Assembly (NCBI GenBank): GCA_963402885.1
Contig: OY727096.1
Coordinates: forward strand, 29,927,820-29,991,819
DNA length: 64,000 nt
Direction of reading: 5' to 3'
Source of the DNA: Antedon bifida
Taxonomy: Eukaryota > Echinodermata > Crinoidea > Comatulida > Antedonidae
Of this stretch, positions 1 to 11,600 are shown piece by piece (position 1 is the stretch's first letter; the number at the start of each line of letters is the position of its first letter). The notes under the pieces are model-generated. The model searched no databases, had not been told where the DNA came from, and worked only from the letters and a program-made list of their open reading frames with translations. A program made the position numbers and the translations under genes.

Positions 1-1437
1 ATTTGCCTTTTGCTCTATTTGTTGAAAATCAATTTCAATAACAATACAAGGAAAAGGTATAAGAACAAGCAAAATAGACCTATCAATTAATTTACAGGTC
101 CATGGTAAGCATGATGCAATAGCTTTTCTATTTCCTTATTATTATCTACTTCCTGGACAAACCTTGCCATACCAGTAAAACAAGTTTTGTGTTACATCAT
201 GCAGAAAATGTAAAAAGGGTTCAAATCTATCTTATCAATTTTCTTTATACTTTCGCTGCTTTCTACTTCCTGGACAAGTACCAGTAACAATTGTAGGCTT
301 ACTGGGTTGTATTCTAGGGGACTGTTTCTGTTGCATAACACTAGCTAGTAGATTAACCATATACTTGACAAATTTAAGGGAGAAAAATGGGCGGGACTTG
401 CTTATATATATCTATATGGTAAATCATCATCTGCAAATATACCAGCAAAACTTACTGTTCATATGATAAATCTCACACACATGTGACATAAGACCTTACT
501 ACGATTGATCAGCAAAATGAATACATTATTATAATTTTGGCCAAGAGAATTGGGTTCTAGGAAAACTACCCCTTGGACAATTACCCCCATGCAGAAAACA
601 CAATCTGGGACTCACCTAATAAGGGTTAGGTATGTTTTTAGTAGTGTCTTTGTATGATGGCTGTCTTGTGGGAGTTGTCCTGGGGAGAGTTTACCTTGGT
701 ATACTCCATGGTATTTTATATTTATTCAAATCTCTCAAATACAAGTCACCCTGAGTTTTCAGTCCACAAGTTCATAAACTCTTCCCTACTATTGGAAAAC
801 TATTGGACCAGCCAAAGGGTACTGTAGGTTGGCTATAATACAAAATACCAAGAAATTAATGCAGACAGAAATAACATTTATAAATATTATTTTAATTGTT
901 ATTTCCTCATGCATTTCTTTGGAATTTCACATTTTAATATTAAGTATTAAGCAGAGTTACTGTTTTGCACAGTCAGAATTTCGATTTTTGCCTGGAAACT
1001 ACAAGATATATACGTATGAAACGCCAAAATGTTATCCTTTTACTAATATTTTAATATTATTTAAACAAAATAAAAACTCAGAAGGCAAAGCACCAAACTG
1101 TTTGCTATTATTTAGGCAACCTAAATAAAATGAGTATTCCCCATACTTTTCTTGGTACTATATTTTTAATTCTTTCATTTCAATTCAGCAAAAAAACAAT
1201 TTATCTGTTTATTGTTAAATGAACAAATGTTATTGTGCAATAGAAACATTTAGTTCCTTATTCTTTCTTGGTATTGTTATATTATTCTAATAATGATACT
1301 AAAAAATAGAAAAAAATCGCAACCGCTTAACCAGTCCGTAGTTATTATCTTTTATGTATTCCAGTCGGCGTTTCAATTTTTGTCTGTAAAGGCAATTTAC
1401 ATAGACGAGCGGTAACGGTAAGCGAAAACCGCTTAGC

Positions 1438-1520
1438 TTGTCCCACATAGAATCTTACACCACCCGTCTGCTCCTTGTTTTGTGTAAATGGTCATAAGAA
1501 ATTACCGCTTGTCTGCTTGG
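1438..1520 (+). repeat. Dispersed repeat copy, partner at 51489-51612
   Basis: The segment shares ordered blocks with 51489-51612: TGTCCCACATAGAATCT, then CCCGTCTGCTCC, then TGTGTAAATGGTCATAAG, then TTACCGCTTGTCTG. The later copy has extra bases between blocks. Two diverged copies of one interspersed repeat is the simplest reading. The family is not recognised. Confidence 0.6.
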
Positions 1521-2012
1521 ACCTTCTGAGTTATTATATGTATGAAACGCCATGTGTGCCAAAATATTTACATTTTTTGAAACAGAGTCTAGAACTGCAG
1601 CAAAACTAATAAGCAGTTGAAGAAATGACTACATTGATGAAAAAAAGTTGACGAAAAACAAGACTCGGTAGCATTTCCATTTCATTTAATCGCATTTTTC
1701 CATTTTATCTAATCGCATTTTAATTTGTTAAGCAACAAAATTTACAATTTTTTTTCTCTAAGACAAAAACGTGACAATATGTGACATTAAGATTGATCAT
1801 GTGATCGGTAAAATCTCTTTTTAAATTTACATTGAAAAAAAAAACGCTAATAATTGTCATCAATATTGAATATTTATTAAACATACACAAACAGTATACA
1901 ATTCATAAGCTTAGCTATCTAGGAAAAAATTAACTTTCAACTATTTAATGTGAGGTCTTGCCACGAAATGAGTCGCATCATTGGTGAGGTAAAATTGAGA
2001 TAAATCAATTAA

Positions 2013-2163
2013 AGCTCTGTCTACACTATCAAACTAGTTTGACAAATAAAGTGTGATGTGCCCAAATATGGTAGTTATATACCCAAATATGGTAGTGATG
2101 TGATCATGTCCATATAGAGGAACATCACATTTTTTTGTCACATAAAGTTTGATAGTGTAGACT
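2013..2163 (-). mobile_element. MITE family A copy 1 (PIF/Harbinger-like)
   Basis: One end reads AGCTCTGTCTACACTATCAA after a TAA. The other end reads TTTGATAGTGTAGAC followed by TTAAG, so the last few bases of that terminal repeat look lost. The body has the family's two arms: AGTTTGACA with GTGTGATGTGCCCAAATATGG, and the ATGTGACAAAAAAATGTGATG-type arm in reverse. The arm order is opposite to most other copies, so it is inserted in the reverse orientation. It has no coding capacity. Confidence 0.8.
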
Positions 2164-2726
2164 TAAGTAGCTTAAGTCCTGAATTATTATTTTCAAGAGT
2201 ACAATGTTGTTTAGGCACATTTCAAGAAGCTCAGGTTTAATGTTATTATTCATTGTGGGTTTAATGTTATTATTCATTGTCAGCTTACTTTGAACGAAGA
2301 AAGATGTTGTTTATTTCTTTCATGCGAGGAACTCCTTAACCTATTTTAAATTTGCAATACTCGGAAATCTAATTATTATCAAAATGAAATAATTCAAAGA
2401 AAACATTAAAGCTTGTTTTTTATTATGTTTACTGTTTCCAACCAAGCAACTCACTGGTGACGAGACCATACAAATTATCAAACAGAAAAATACAAGAGAA
2501 ATGTCAGCATATCCAAGAACAACCACTCCTCCTCAAATCTCCAGTGATATACGAACAGACACATTTAATGTACACATGTATTTTCATAAAAAGAGCATGA
2601 AATAGAACTCAAAACTCAAAGCAGCGGGAAAAAAATTGTAAAAAATCAATATTTAATTGGAAATTTGAGGGAAAATATATTTTGGAATGATTGCTTTAGG
2701 GACTGTCGCAAAATTATTTTACTTCA

Positions 2727-3023
2727 GTTACTGCAGTAACTACTCTTTAATGCTTGGTTCACACTAGAGGGGCAACACAAGGACGTAACGCAACGTAAGC
2801 GAGTTGACCAATCACAAGCGATTGATTATTTGAACAGTCGCTTGTAATTGGTCAATTCACTTGGGTTGTGTCTATGTCCTTGCGTTACGTCCTAGTGGGA
2901 ACCAATCTTAACCTGCAAAACTGTTGAACAGTAACTTCCTCATAAACTTTGACATTGAACAAACTGAAATCATACATTATTGCAGAAAACAAATGTTACT
3001 GCAGTAACTCCAGTAAAATAATG
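2727..3023. mobile_element. Fold-back element with TTACTGCAGTAACT termini
   Basis: CTGCAG-centred palindromes (GTTACTGCAGTAACT near 2727, TGTTACTGCAGTAACTCCAG near 3005) bracket about 300 bp. The same motif brackets 13206-13366 and 57935-58090, and a further cluster lies at 3238-3276. This suggests a family of short non-autonomous elements with nested palindromic ends. The interior here contains a second fold-back unit at 2754-2904. Confidence 0.5.
2754..2904. mobile_element. Nested hairpin MITE with TGGTTC(A/C)CACTAG termini
   Basis: The left arm TGGTTCACACTAG, ACGTAACGCAA and GACCAATCACAAGCGA is matched in reverse by TCGCTTGTAATTGGTC, TTGCGTTACGTCC and CTAGTGGGAACCA. The unit folds end to end. 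A shrunken relative with the same termini lies at 47208-47294, and diverged relatives with the TGATTGGTCAA core lie near 7460 and 23680. It sits inside the CTGCAG-bracketed segment, which implies a nested insertion. Confidence 0.7.
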
Positions 3024-3237
3024 TTTACATGATCCCATACAAGATTGCAGTTGTTTTTGGTTTTTGTTTTGCTGGAATCATCACAACAACATTGATTATG
3101 GTTTTGCTATGTATAAAATAATATTTAAAGCTATAAAAATATCAAAATAAACTTACATAAAAAAAAACATTAATACTGAGGAAGATGATTATGGAATTGT
3201 ATATGCACTAACAGAGGTAAGTGAGGCTGAGTATCAA

Positions 3238-3276
3238 TTACTGCAGTATTTATACTGCATTTACTGCAGTAAGTAT
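3238..3276. repeat. Cluster of TACTGCAGTA palindromes
   Basis: The segment reads as ATTACTGCAGTATTTATACTGC followed by ATTTACTGCAGTAAG, split here by an AT spacer. It is the same palindrome that forms the ends of the CTGCAG fold-back elements in this window. It is probably a remnant of one terminus. Confidence 0.5.
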
Positions 3277-4435
3277 TTTAATGATTTGTTAGATGTTTTT
3301 TTTATAGATTATCTGTATATATAATATTTCAGTAAATATGATTTTTATGAACAAATTAATTTGTTTTATGTAAATTATGACAGAAATCAGGAAAATTTAT
3401 ATTTCATATTTATATTTAAAAAATTAATAAAAAGCCATTTTTAATTTCAGTCACCGATATAAAAATCTCAGAAATTTAGAAATAATGAATAATCATAAGA
3501 TCGATGGTATAAAGATGTTAAAAAGTAATAGGCCAGTTTTTAAAAAAACAATACAATAGAGGGCGGTATACTATATTTTGAGCAGGTGAGAACTTGAAGG
3601 TGGACTGAAAAAAGACCTTTCATTAAAAAATCTTGTAGGAATCAAGAGGTAACATTTGTTATAAGGTGGAAGTGGTAATAACTTTTGTTAAATACGCTAG
3701 TGATAGAAAGGTTTTGCTATATAAAAAAAAATTCCTCGTTAAAAATAAAATATATTTCATTTCAACAGAAAAAGTGAAACTGTGACCAGACGATTAAAAT
3801 ATTATGTGATACTTTACTTTTACTTTATATTTATGTTTTTTAACCTGTTTTGTCTTAAGTCTAGTTCGCATTGGACTTGAAAAATGGTAAATTTAATTAA
3901 GGTAACTTTACCAAAGGCCATCGATAAACTTGACCGCAGTTAGTTTACCATGGTTTTAAACCAAAATTTAACCATATGTTAAAAACTATGATTGACTCGG
4001 ATGCGTCATTTGTTTACATGAGTTGCACGTTTCTAGCCAACATGGTTAGTTTAACCGATGACCATGGTAAGTTCTAATGGGCAGGCAGTAAAAGTAACCA
4101 TGAGGGAACTGTACCCAGTGTTTAGATTAGACTTGTCTATTTAGCCGGCGACTCTGTTAATTTTACCAAAATAAGTGCATTGTGATTGAGGCTTTAAAAA
4201 TCAGATTGTCCATAGCTGATGATAAAAAAAATATCTCAAATTACAATAAACATTTATAAATTAAGATATGTTAAGTAGACAATTGCAATTATCAAAAGAA
4301 AATATATATAAAATAATATTACATCAAATATACTTCAACTGTACTATTTCAAAACTAACTAAATAATATAAAATGAAAATACAATCAGATGCATCCACAT
4401 TAGTGCAAATAAAAGAATTTAAAAACGAATTCAAA

Positions 4436-4785
4436 ATCAACCAATCAGAGAACAATTTGTAACATGGAATGCTCATTTAAATAACGTCCAGGAAATTTGT
4501 TTAAATAAACAAATTGACATCCTGCAATAAATGCTAATCAGATGAACATAAACCAATCAGAGACTGATTCATACCTTGTATGCATATTAATAGCAAAATC
4601 AACCAATCATAGAATGATTTGTATCATGAAATGTGCATAATTATAATTAGTCGCATAATCTAACCAATCAAAACAAAAATGATTTTATCATAGGATGCAT
4701 AATAATCAAATGCAATATTTATATCAACCAATAACAAACCAAAATATATATCATGATTTGCATATTAATTAGATGCAGCCTCCAT
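4436..4785 (+). repeat. Five degenerate units with CCAAT and ATGCAT/octamer-like motifs
   Basis: Units of about 50-110 bp start near 4437, 4550, 4598, 4660 and 4724. Each opens with AACCAATCA or AACCAATAA, continues with a TGATTTGTATCATG-like block, and ends with an ATGCATAATTA or TTTGCATATTAATTA block. The spacing varies and units have diverged. It may be an old tandem array or a clustered regulatory region; nothing here separates the two. Confidence 0.55.
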
Positions 4786-5010
4786 TATCATTTCACAGAT
4801 GGTCAGTCAAATGTCACAAAATCTAGCACATAGGAGATTGTTATTTAAAGGTAGATTTATTTCCAGTCTATAGGTGCATATTTACAAAATAACTATCAGC
4901 TCTACTGAAATCAAACTAAACAAAGATTTTTAATCAATTCTATACTAACTGCATACATTGAAATTTATTATACAGTGACTACTCTAAATTATTATTTTCT
5001 TTTTCTCCAT

Positions 5011-5137
5011 GTGCCAATCCTAAGATACAAGGTCAGATTTGTCAAACTCGCTTAGGAAAATCTTAACTATTGACTTAAAAAGTCAGTGGCAATCCTAAGA
5101 TACAACAGAGTCAGATTTTCAAACTCGCTTAGAAAAT
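5011..5137 (+). repeat. Two-copy tandem repeat, period about 75 bp
   Basis: GTGCCAATCCTAAGATACAA at 5011 recurs as GTGGCAATCCTAAGATACAA at 5086. In both units it is followed by TCAGATTT and CAAACTCGCTTAG. No coding content is seen. Confidence 0.75.
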
Positions 5138-5754
5138 TCAATAATTTTGCTAAAGTTAGTTTCCAGAATATGTGTTTTCCTTGAATCTAAGATGACAAAG
5201 TCCATTCTATAAGATAAAATAACTGTTTTGATACTATCTTGACTTAAGCAAAAAGATGGATTAATGCAAGCTCAGGCCATCATGGAACTGCACAACTATC
5301 TGTTATCTACCTATATCTACTTCTGATTGTGATCTAACCTTCTTTTGGTTACCCAGTAAAATTAAAAGTTACAAGCCAAGGAACGACCTTCCATTAACAT
5401 ACATAAACAACCGAGAGATGTTATTGCATTATAACTAAATAACAAGGTACCAAATATTAATCAAGACACAAATATAATGCATTTGTAGGCATAAAATAGG
5501 ATGAGACGATGCACACACATTATACAGGCAAAGAAAGACTAAACCACTAATTTAGTGGAATTATGTGATATTTTAATTGTACTGTACCATTTGGTATAGT
5601 ATTTGGAATGTTTTAGAGGCTGGGAGACACTTTAATGCCAATATATTTAACAGCAATTAACTCACTAGTTACAGAAGAAAAGATGTGTTTAAATATAAAC
5701 TATGATGGGAAGTATTGGCACTGGTTGTGACCAATTCGACAATCCTGGTACTTA

Positions 5755-5823
5755 GGTGCAGAATTGAATCCAGGCCCAAGGATCGGAAGGCACGCATGTT
5801 AACCACCAAGCTACACTCACTGC
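5755..5823 (-). mobile_element. tRNA-derived SINE head (degenerate)
   Basis: On the minus strand the sequence has an A-box-like TGTAGCTTGGTGGTTAACATG and, about 35 bases downstream, a B-box-like GGATTCAATTC. The spacing is right for an internal RNA polymerase III promoter. The cloverleaf is not intact, so this is a SINE head or tRNA relic, not a functional tRNA. Two further tRNA-like heads are at 51932-52001 and 58176-58245. Confidence 0.6.
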
Positions 5824-8236
5824 TTCTAATCTAGTACAACAATATCTAGAGTGGAAAAAAAAGATATCTGCAAACTTTTTGCAAGCATGACCAATCAGTA
5901 GAGGGCGCTATACATTTTGATAATACTTGAAACCATAGAGGGTGCTATTTAAGAAATCTTGGGCAATGGTAAACAATGTGTTTTTCGCCTTGAGTTATCA
6001 AACTTCTGTACAGGCTAGCAGTACAGTATAAAATAAACTTTTTAATCTTTCAGGAGAATTTGCACATTTAGTGGGAGGTGGGGGAGGATACCTGAGGTAT
6101 CAAAAAACTCTTTGTGACACAGCAAAAGTAAAAACACTGAATAAAATAATATCCAGTTCAATCCTGTTGTTGTTGCAGCAGTAACAAAGGTGTATGTTAT
6201 TATTAACAGTAAGGGGTATAAGGGGTACATCTTAAGATTGCATAACATGAGCATTGGTGCTAGCAACTACCTTTCAATGCCAAAGACAAAACATCAAGGT
6301 GTCCTATGTTTCAAGGAAATACAAAGCAAGGACATACATGGATGAAAATAACAAAAACAAGTATATTTATATAACTCCATGATTCAAGGTAGACTTTTCA
6401 GCCTAGTATAGTAAGTAGTATGCACATGATAATATTTTCCTAATGAAATTAGTGGAGTTTAATTTGTGATTTACCATCTCAATGTATTCATCTCACATTA
6501 GAGATACCTAGGGTACAGCTGCAAGAGACTGATGGGTTAGGAAAGGATGTTTAAAAATGTATGTAATGTAACATGATTGTGTTATAGATTATTGTATAAG
6601 ATTTGTTAGGTAGGCCTAATATAAGATGACAAAAGATGACAATAATAAAAAAAAAGTTGTTATCCCATCATTCAGTTTGAATTGATTTAAGCATTAAATA
6701 AATAATACTTAAGGCACTATTGTGATGATACTGATACTACTTGGTCTACAATAATTTTTTCTATACTGTAAATAATTTTTAAATGTACTAAATGTAATAA
6801 TAGGGCTGCCAAAAAAATTGAACTGATGGGGTGTTATTACTATGTTTGATCTTCTGTTTTACGAAAAAAGTGTAACCAAGTACTAAAATCTTTCCACAAT
6901 AAATAATAAAATTATAATAAAAATATAATAATAATCTGCATCTTATTGCAATTTGATATAATCTCACCTCCTAATTTAGACTATCAGACCATTGGTATAG
7001 AAATTTGAATAACACTACCCCCTAATTTAGACTAAAATTCAAATATCAGACCATTGTTATTGCAATCCAAGTATAAAAGTATAAATAATTGTTGGTTACT
7101 GTATATGATTCACTGTAATTAATATATGGAAATATGGTATTCAATACAAAAAAAATAAAAGGAATGTAAAGGAAGATATATCAATATAATGATAATAATA
7201 AAACTATATATAGATCCTAGTATCATATTATAATATCAACATTATTATAGTTTTATACTTCTGTGTACATATGCAGTTGTTATTACATTACCAAATAAGG
7301 TATTGTGAAACTGACGCTAATTTGTTTACATTATAAATATTGAATCATTCGAGTATTGGAATATAAAAGCATAGTAATTGTTACTCTTTGCTCATAATTT
7401 GTTAGACTTCCCAATATGACAATACAATCAATCACAAGAGACAGTTTTGAAAATTCATTGCTAGTGATTGGTCAATTTACTTGTCTTGATGTATAGTGGG
7501 AAAAAATTTGTTTAGGGAATCTTAAAGAGTCTTATGATGTTTATTAATCTAAGGAACATTTAATAACCAGCTTTCCATATATTTTTATGTAAATTAAAGG
7601 ACAATTTGAGGTACAGTGGTATGTTAAAATGAATATTTAATGAGGAGGAATAGTATACAGTATATCTATATATAGGTATATTCCTTATAATTTTACATTT
7701 AGAGTATATCGTTAATGATTAAAAAGGAGATGAATTAATCTTTACCATTATTATATTAATATTTAATGAATATTGTATGTTATATTATTCTTTTTTAAAA
7801 TATGTTTTATTTCTTTTTGGAAGTGGAAAGGTGATATAAATTAGATAGATAGATTAATTAGATAAATTAGTATTTCATACACATGGTAAATGTTGCATTA
7901 TATATTGTTGCATTGATATATTTATGATACTATAGTGAAAAGTGTACTGTGCAATGTTATGTTCAATTGGGAGAGTTGAAACAAATGAATAGAAATAAAA
8001 GTCTTATATATTGGATAAAAACAAATTTAAAATTTCAATCAAATATTGCAGTGTCAAATATTTTTACATGAGAAAAAAAGAAGCCTGATACGTTGATGAA
8101 TAGGACCAAATATACAACAATTACAATGTTAAAAAAGATTTAACAATTATTTTTTTCTCAAACAAAAAATCACTATGTTTGATAAAACACTGCATAGAAT
8201 CTGAAAAAATGCTTCTTTGTCAAGTAGAGATATTTA

Positions 8237-8572
8237 AAGATATATTGTCTCCCCGAAGAAATAATTTAAAAAAATGTTTGTGTTGAATACGCCATTTTCA
8301 TACCACAAAATAATTATTTGACCAAAAATTGGATCGGTAAAAAATTATTACCTGAAAAAAATGTACTTTAAAACAAAAAAGGTCAAATTGTCTGTCAAAC
8401 CATGGGTTTTTTGTTTTAATTGTACTGTTTATTTTGTCTTTATAAGTGAAATCATTATTTTTGTTCATTTTTTTTTATATGGAAGTGATCAACTTCTTTA
8501 AAAATGCAAAATGGCCTATTCAATGTTTGATTTCTCCTAATTTTCATGATTTTGGGGGACAATACATCTGTA
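8237..8572. mobile_element. MITE family D copy 1 (~335 bp, AGAT(A/G)TATTGTC termini)
   Basis: The left end AGATATATTGTCTCCCC is matched in reverse by GGGGGACAATACATCT at the right end. A diverged copy lies at 12507-12810; the two share ordered blocks such as CAAAAATTGGAT, CAAATTGTCTGTCAA, TGCAAAATGGCCTATTCAA and GGACAATACATCT. The element ends about 60 bases past the ceramide synthase stop codon, so it probably lies in that transcript's 3' UTR. Confidence 0.7.
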
Positions 8573-8634
8573 AGGATGTCAGGTAGGAAGTTCGCCAAGG
8601 CATTGAATTGAGCATTGTGGCAGACGACAGCAAT

Positions 8635-11600
8635 CTAAGAAACGTTGCTGTTGATTTCCATACTGTTGTTAGCATGTTTTTTCGCACTACCATTTAAGTG
8701 ATTCTCGACAATTTCATCCGATTCTCCAGAGCTTTCATCGTCACTTCGGTTATCCTTACCGACCTGCGAAAAAGTAAAACAGATTGTTTAATAGTATTGT
8801 AAATTAAAAGCAATAGAGAACAAGCAGGACTACAAGACTGTCAGCTCTGTGACTGTATTCACCATTCACACTTAGGCCGAGGGAAATACTTATTGAATTG
8901 AGTGAAATATCCCACTTAAGTGTGATTGGTGAATACGGCCACTGACCCTTGACTACATGTGCGTGCAAATGGTTGAGTAGCGGGCCAGAAGAGGCGCTTG
9001 AGTAGCAAGTCAGATGCGGTGATTGAGGAGTGGGATGAGGTGCTGTGATTATTATTATTTATTTAGGCATATTGCTTGCCAAGAATAGTCATAAGCAAGT
9101 TCATTCACTGTTCAAGATATTCTACAGTATTAAACACACTGTTATTACACATCATCTAGGATTGGTAGCTGAGCATTTTAACCATCAAGCGACAACTCCA
9201 TTCAAATAATAACCTTATGACTACCAGATGCCAAATGAGAATAGGTTGAGGGCAGTGTGATACATATACTCTTAAAGTAAATTACTATTACAATTAACTT
9301 TTCAATAAAATTACATTTAAAAAACAGTATGTGTTACACATACAAAATGAACACTGTTGTTTTTAGTTTAATTTTTAATCTGCTTCCACTTTATTTTTTT
9401 TGTTAACCTCAACACCAAAGAGAAAGAGAAGGACTTGCCACAATCTTAGATCAAAGGTACAATTTCATAGATGGAAATGGTAAGAGAATATCTTTATTGA
9501 CAGCAGTGGTTCTGAATATGCTGGCGAATCGGTTTTCCTTCGATCTTACGGTCAAGGCAAGTCCTTTAATTCTATGGAATATAGTAATAGAAACAATTAT
9601 TGAAAATACGATAAATACCTTTCCCTTGACAACGCTACTATAGACCATGCAGCTGATTAAGTAAAACCAGTAAAAATGAAGGACTTGCAACACACACATT
9701 AAACCATTTAAGAATATATGAGAATAGAAAAAGCCTACTATCGCATGACTCTCCACCATAGAACTATAGATGATTCTGCAAATAAGAAAACATATTTTTA
9801 GCACACAAGGCTTCACAAGTAGCTTATATGCATTCTAAACAGGCTTAAGTGGTCAACTGTCTCAATCCAAACTCCTTTAGGCGGCCGGTCAAACATAAAG
9901 TCTGGCTTTGTATTTTACATACTAATAGTAGGAAAATGTTTAACAAAATAAGTCTGGTTTTGGGAGAGTGTCTGGTTTTCAGGGTAGGGAGAGTTGCCAC
10001 TCAGACATGCATCGCATTGAGCTGAAACTTGAACTGCTACACCATCTCTCCACTTCTCCCTCTTACAATAGGTTACTGACTCTCACTCATTCCACAGGGC
10101 TACACTATCTTTCTACTTCTCCCTCTTACAAGAGGTTACTGAGTGTCACTCATTCCACAGGGCTACACCATCTCCCCACTTCTCCCTCTTACAAGAGGTT
10201 GCTGACTGTCACTCATTCCACAGGGCTACACCATTTCTCCACTTCTCCCTCTTACAAGAGGTTACTGACTGTCACTCATTCCACAGGGCTACACCATTTC
10301 TCCACTTCTCCCTCTTACAAGAGGTTACTGACTGTCACTCATTCCACAGGAATACACCATCTCCCCACTTCTCCCTCTTACAAGAGGTTACTGACTGTCG
10401 CTCATTCCACAGGAATACACCATCTCCCCACTTCTCCCTCTTACAAGAGGTTACTGACTGTCGCTCATTCCACAGGAATACACCATCTCCCCACTTCTCC
10501 CTCTTACAAGAGGTTACTGACTGTCGCTCATTCCACAGGAATACACCATCTCCCCACTTCTCCCTCTTACAAGAGGTTACTGACTGTCGCTCATTCCACA
10601 GGGATACACCATCTCCCCACTTCTCCCTCTTACAAGAGGTTACTGACTGTCGCTCATTCCACAGGAATACACCATCTCCCCACTTCTCCCTCTTACAAGA
10701 GGTTACTGACTGTCACTCATTCCACAGGGCTACACCATTTCTCCACTTCTCCCTCTTACAAGAGGTTACTGACTGTCACTCATTCCACAGGGCTACACCG
10801 TTTCTCCACTTCTCCCTCTTACAAGAGGTTACTGACTGTCACTCATTCCACAGGAATACACCATCTCCCCACTTCTCCCTCTTACAAGAGGTTACTGACT
10901 GTCGCTCATTCCACAGGAATACACCATCTCCCCACTTCTCCCTCTTACAAGAGGTTACTGACTGTCGCTCATTCCACAGGAATACACCATCTCCCCACTT
11001 CTCCCTCTTACAAGAGGTTACTGACTGTCGCTCATTCCACAGGAATACACCATCTCCCCACTTCTCCCTCTTACAAGAGGTTACTGACTGTCGCTCATTC
11101 CACAGGGATACACCATCTCCCCACTTCTCCCTCTTACAAGAGGTTACTGACTGTCGCTCATTCCACAGGAATACACCATCTCCCCACTTCTCCCTCTTAC
11201 AAGAGGTTACTGACTGTCGCTCATTCCACAGGGATACACCATCTCCCCACTTCTCCCTCTTACAAGAGGTTACTGACTGTCGCTCATTCCACAGGGATAC
11301 ACCATTTCTCCACTTCTCCCTCTTACAAGAGGTTACTGACTGTCGCTCATTCCACAGGGATACACCATCTCCCCACTTCTCCCTCTTACAAGAGGTTACT
11401 GACTGTCGCTCATTCCACAGGGATACACCATCTCCCCACTTCTCCCTCTTACAAGAGGTTACTGACTGTCGCTCATTCCACAGGGATACACCATCTCCCC
11501 ACTTCTCCCTCTTACAAGAGGTTACTGACTGTCGCTCATTCCACAGGAATACACCATCTCCCCACTTCTCCCTCTTACAAGAGGTTACTGACTGTCGCTC

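Larger units (their letters stand above)
1..8634. other. Gene-poor flank; includes probable 3' UTR of the ceramide synthase gene
   Basis: I see no exon with conserved protein content on either strand. Short open frames here, such as one at 829-1128, are AT-rich and resemble nothing known. The part nearest 8634 should be the 3' UTR of the minus-strand ceramide synthase gene, but I cannot place its poly(A) site. The stretch holds the repeats listed separately: two fold-back elements, a TAA-type MITE, degenerate tandem repeats with CCAAT and ATGCAT motifs, and a tRNA-like SINE head. Confidence 0.6.

Noticed and set aside
829..1128. 99-codon open frame in the left flank
   Set aside because: Low-complexity, AT-driven composition, no similarity and no splice context. 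Probably chance.
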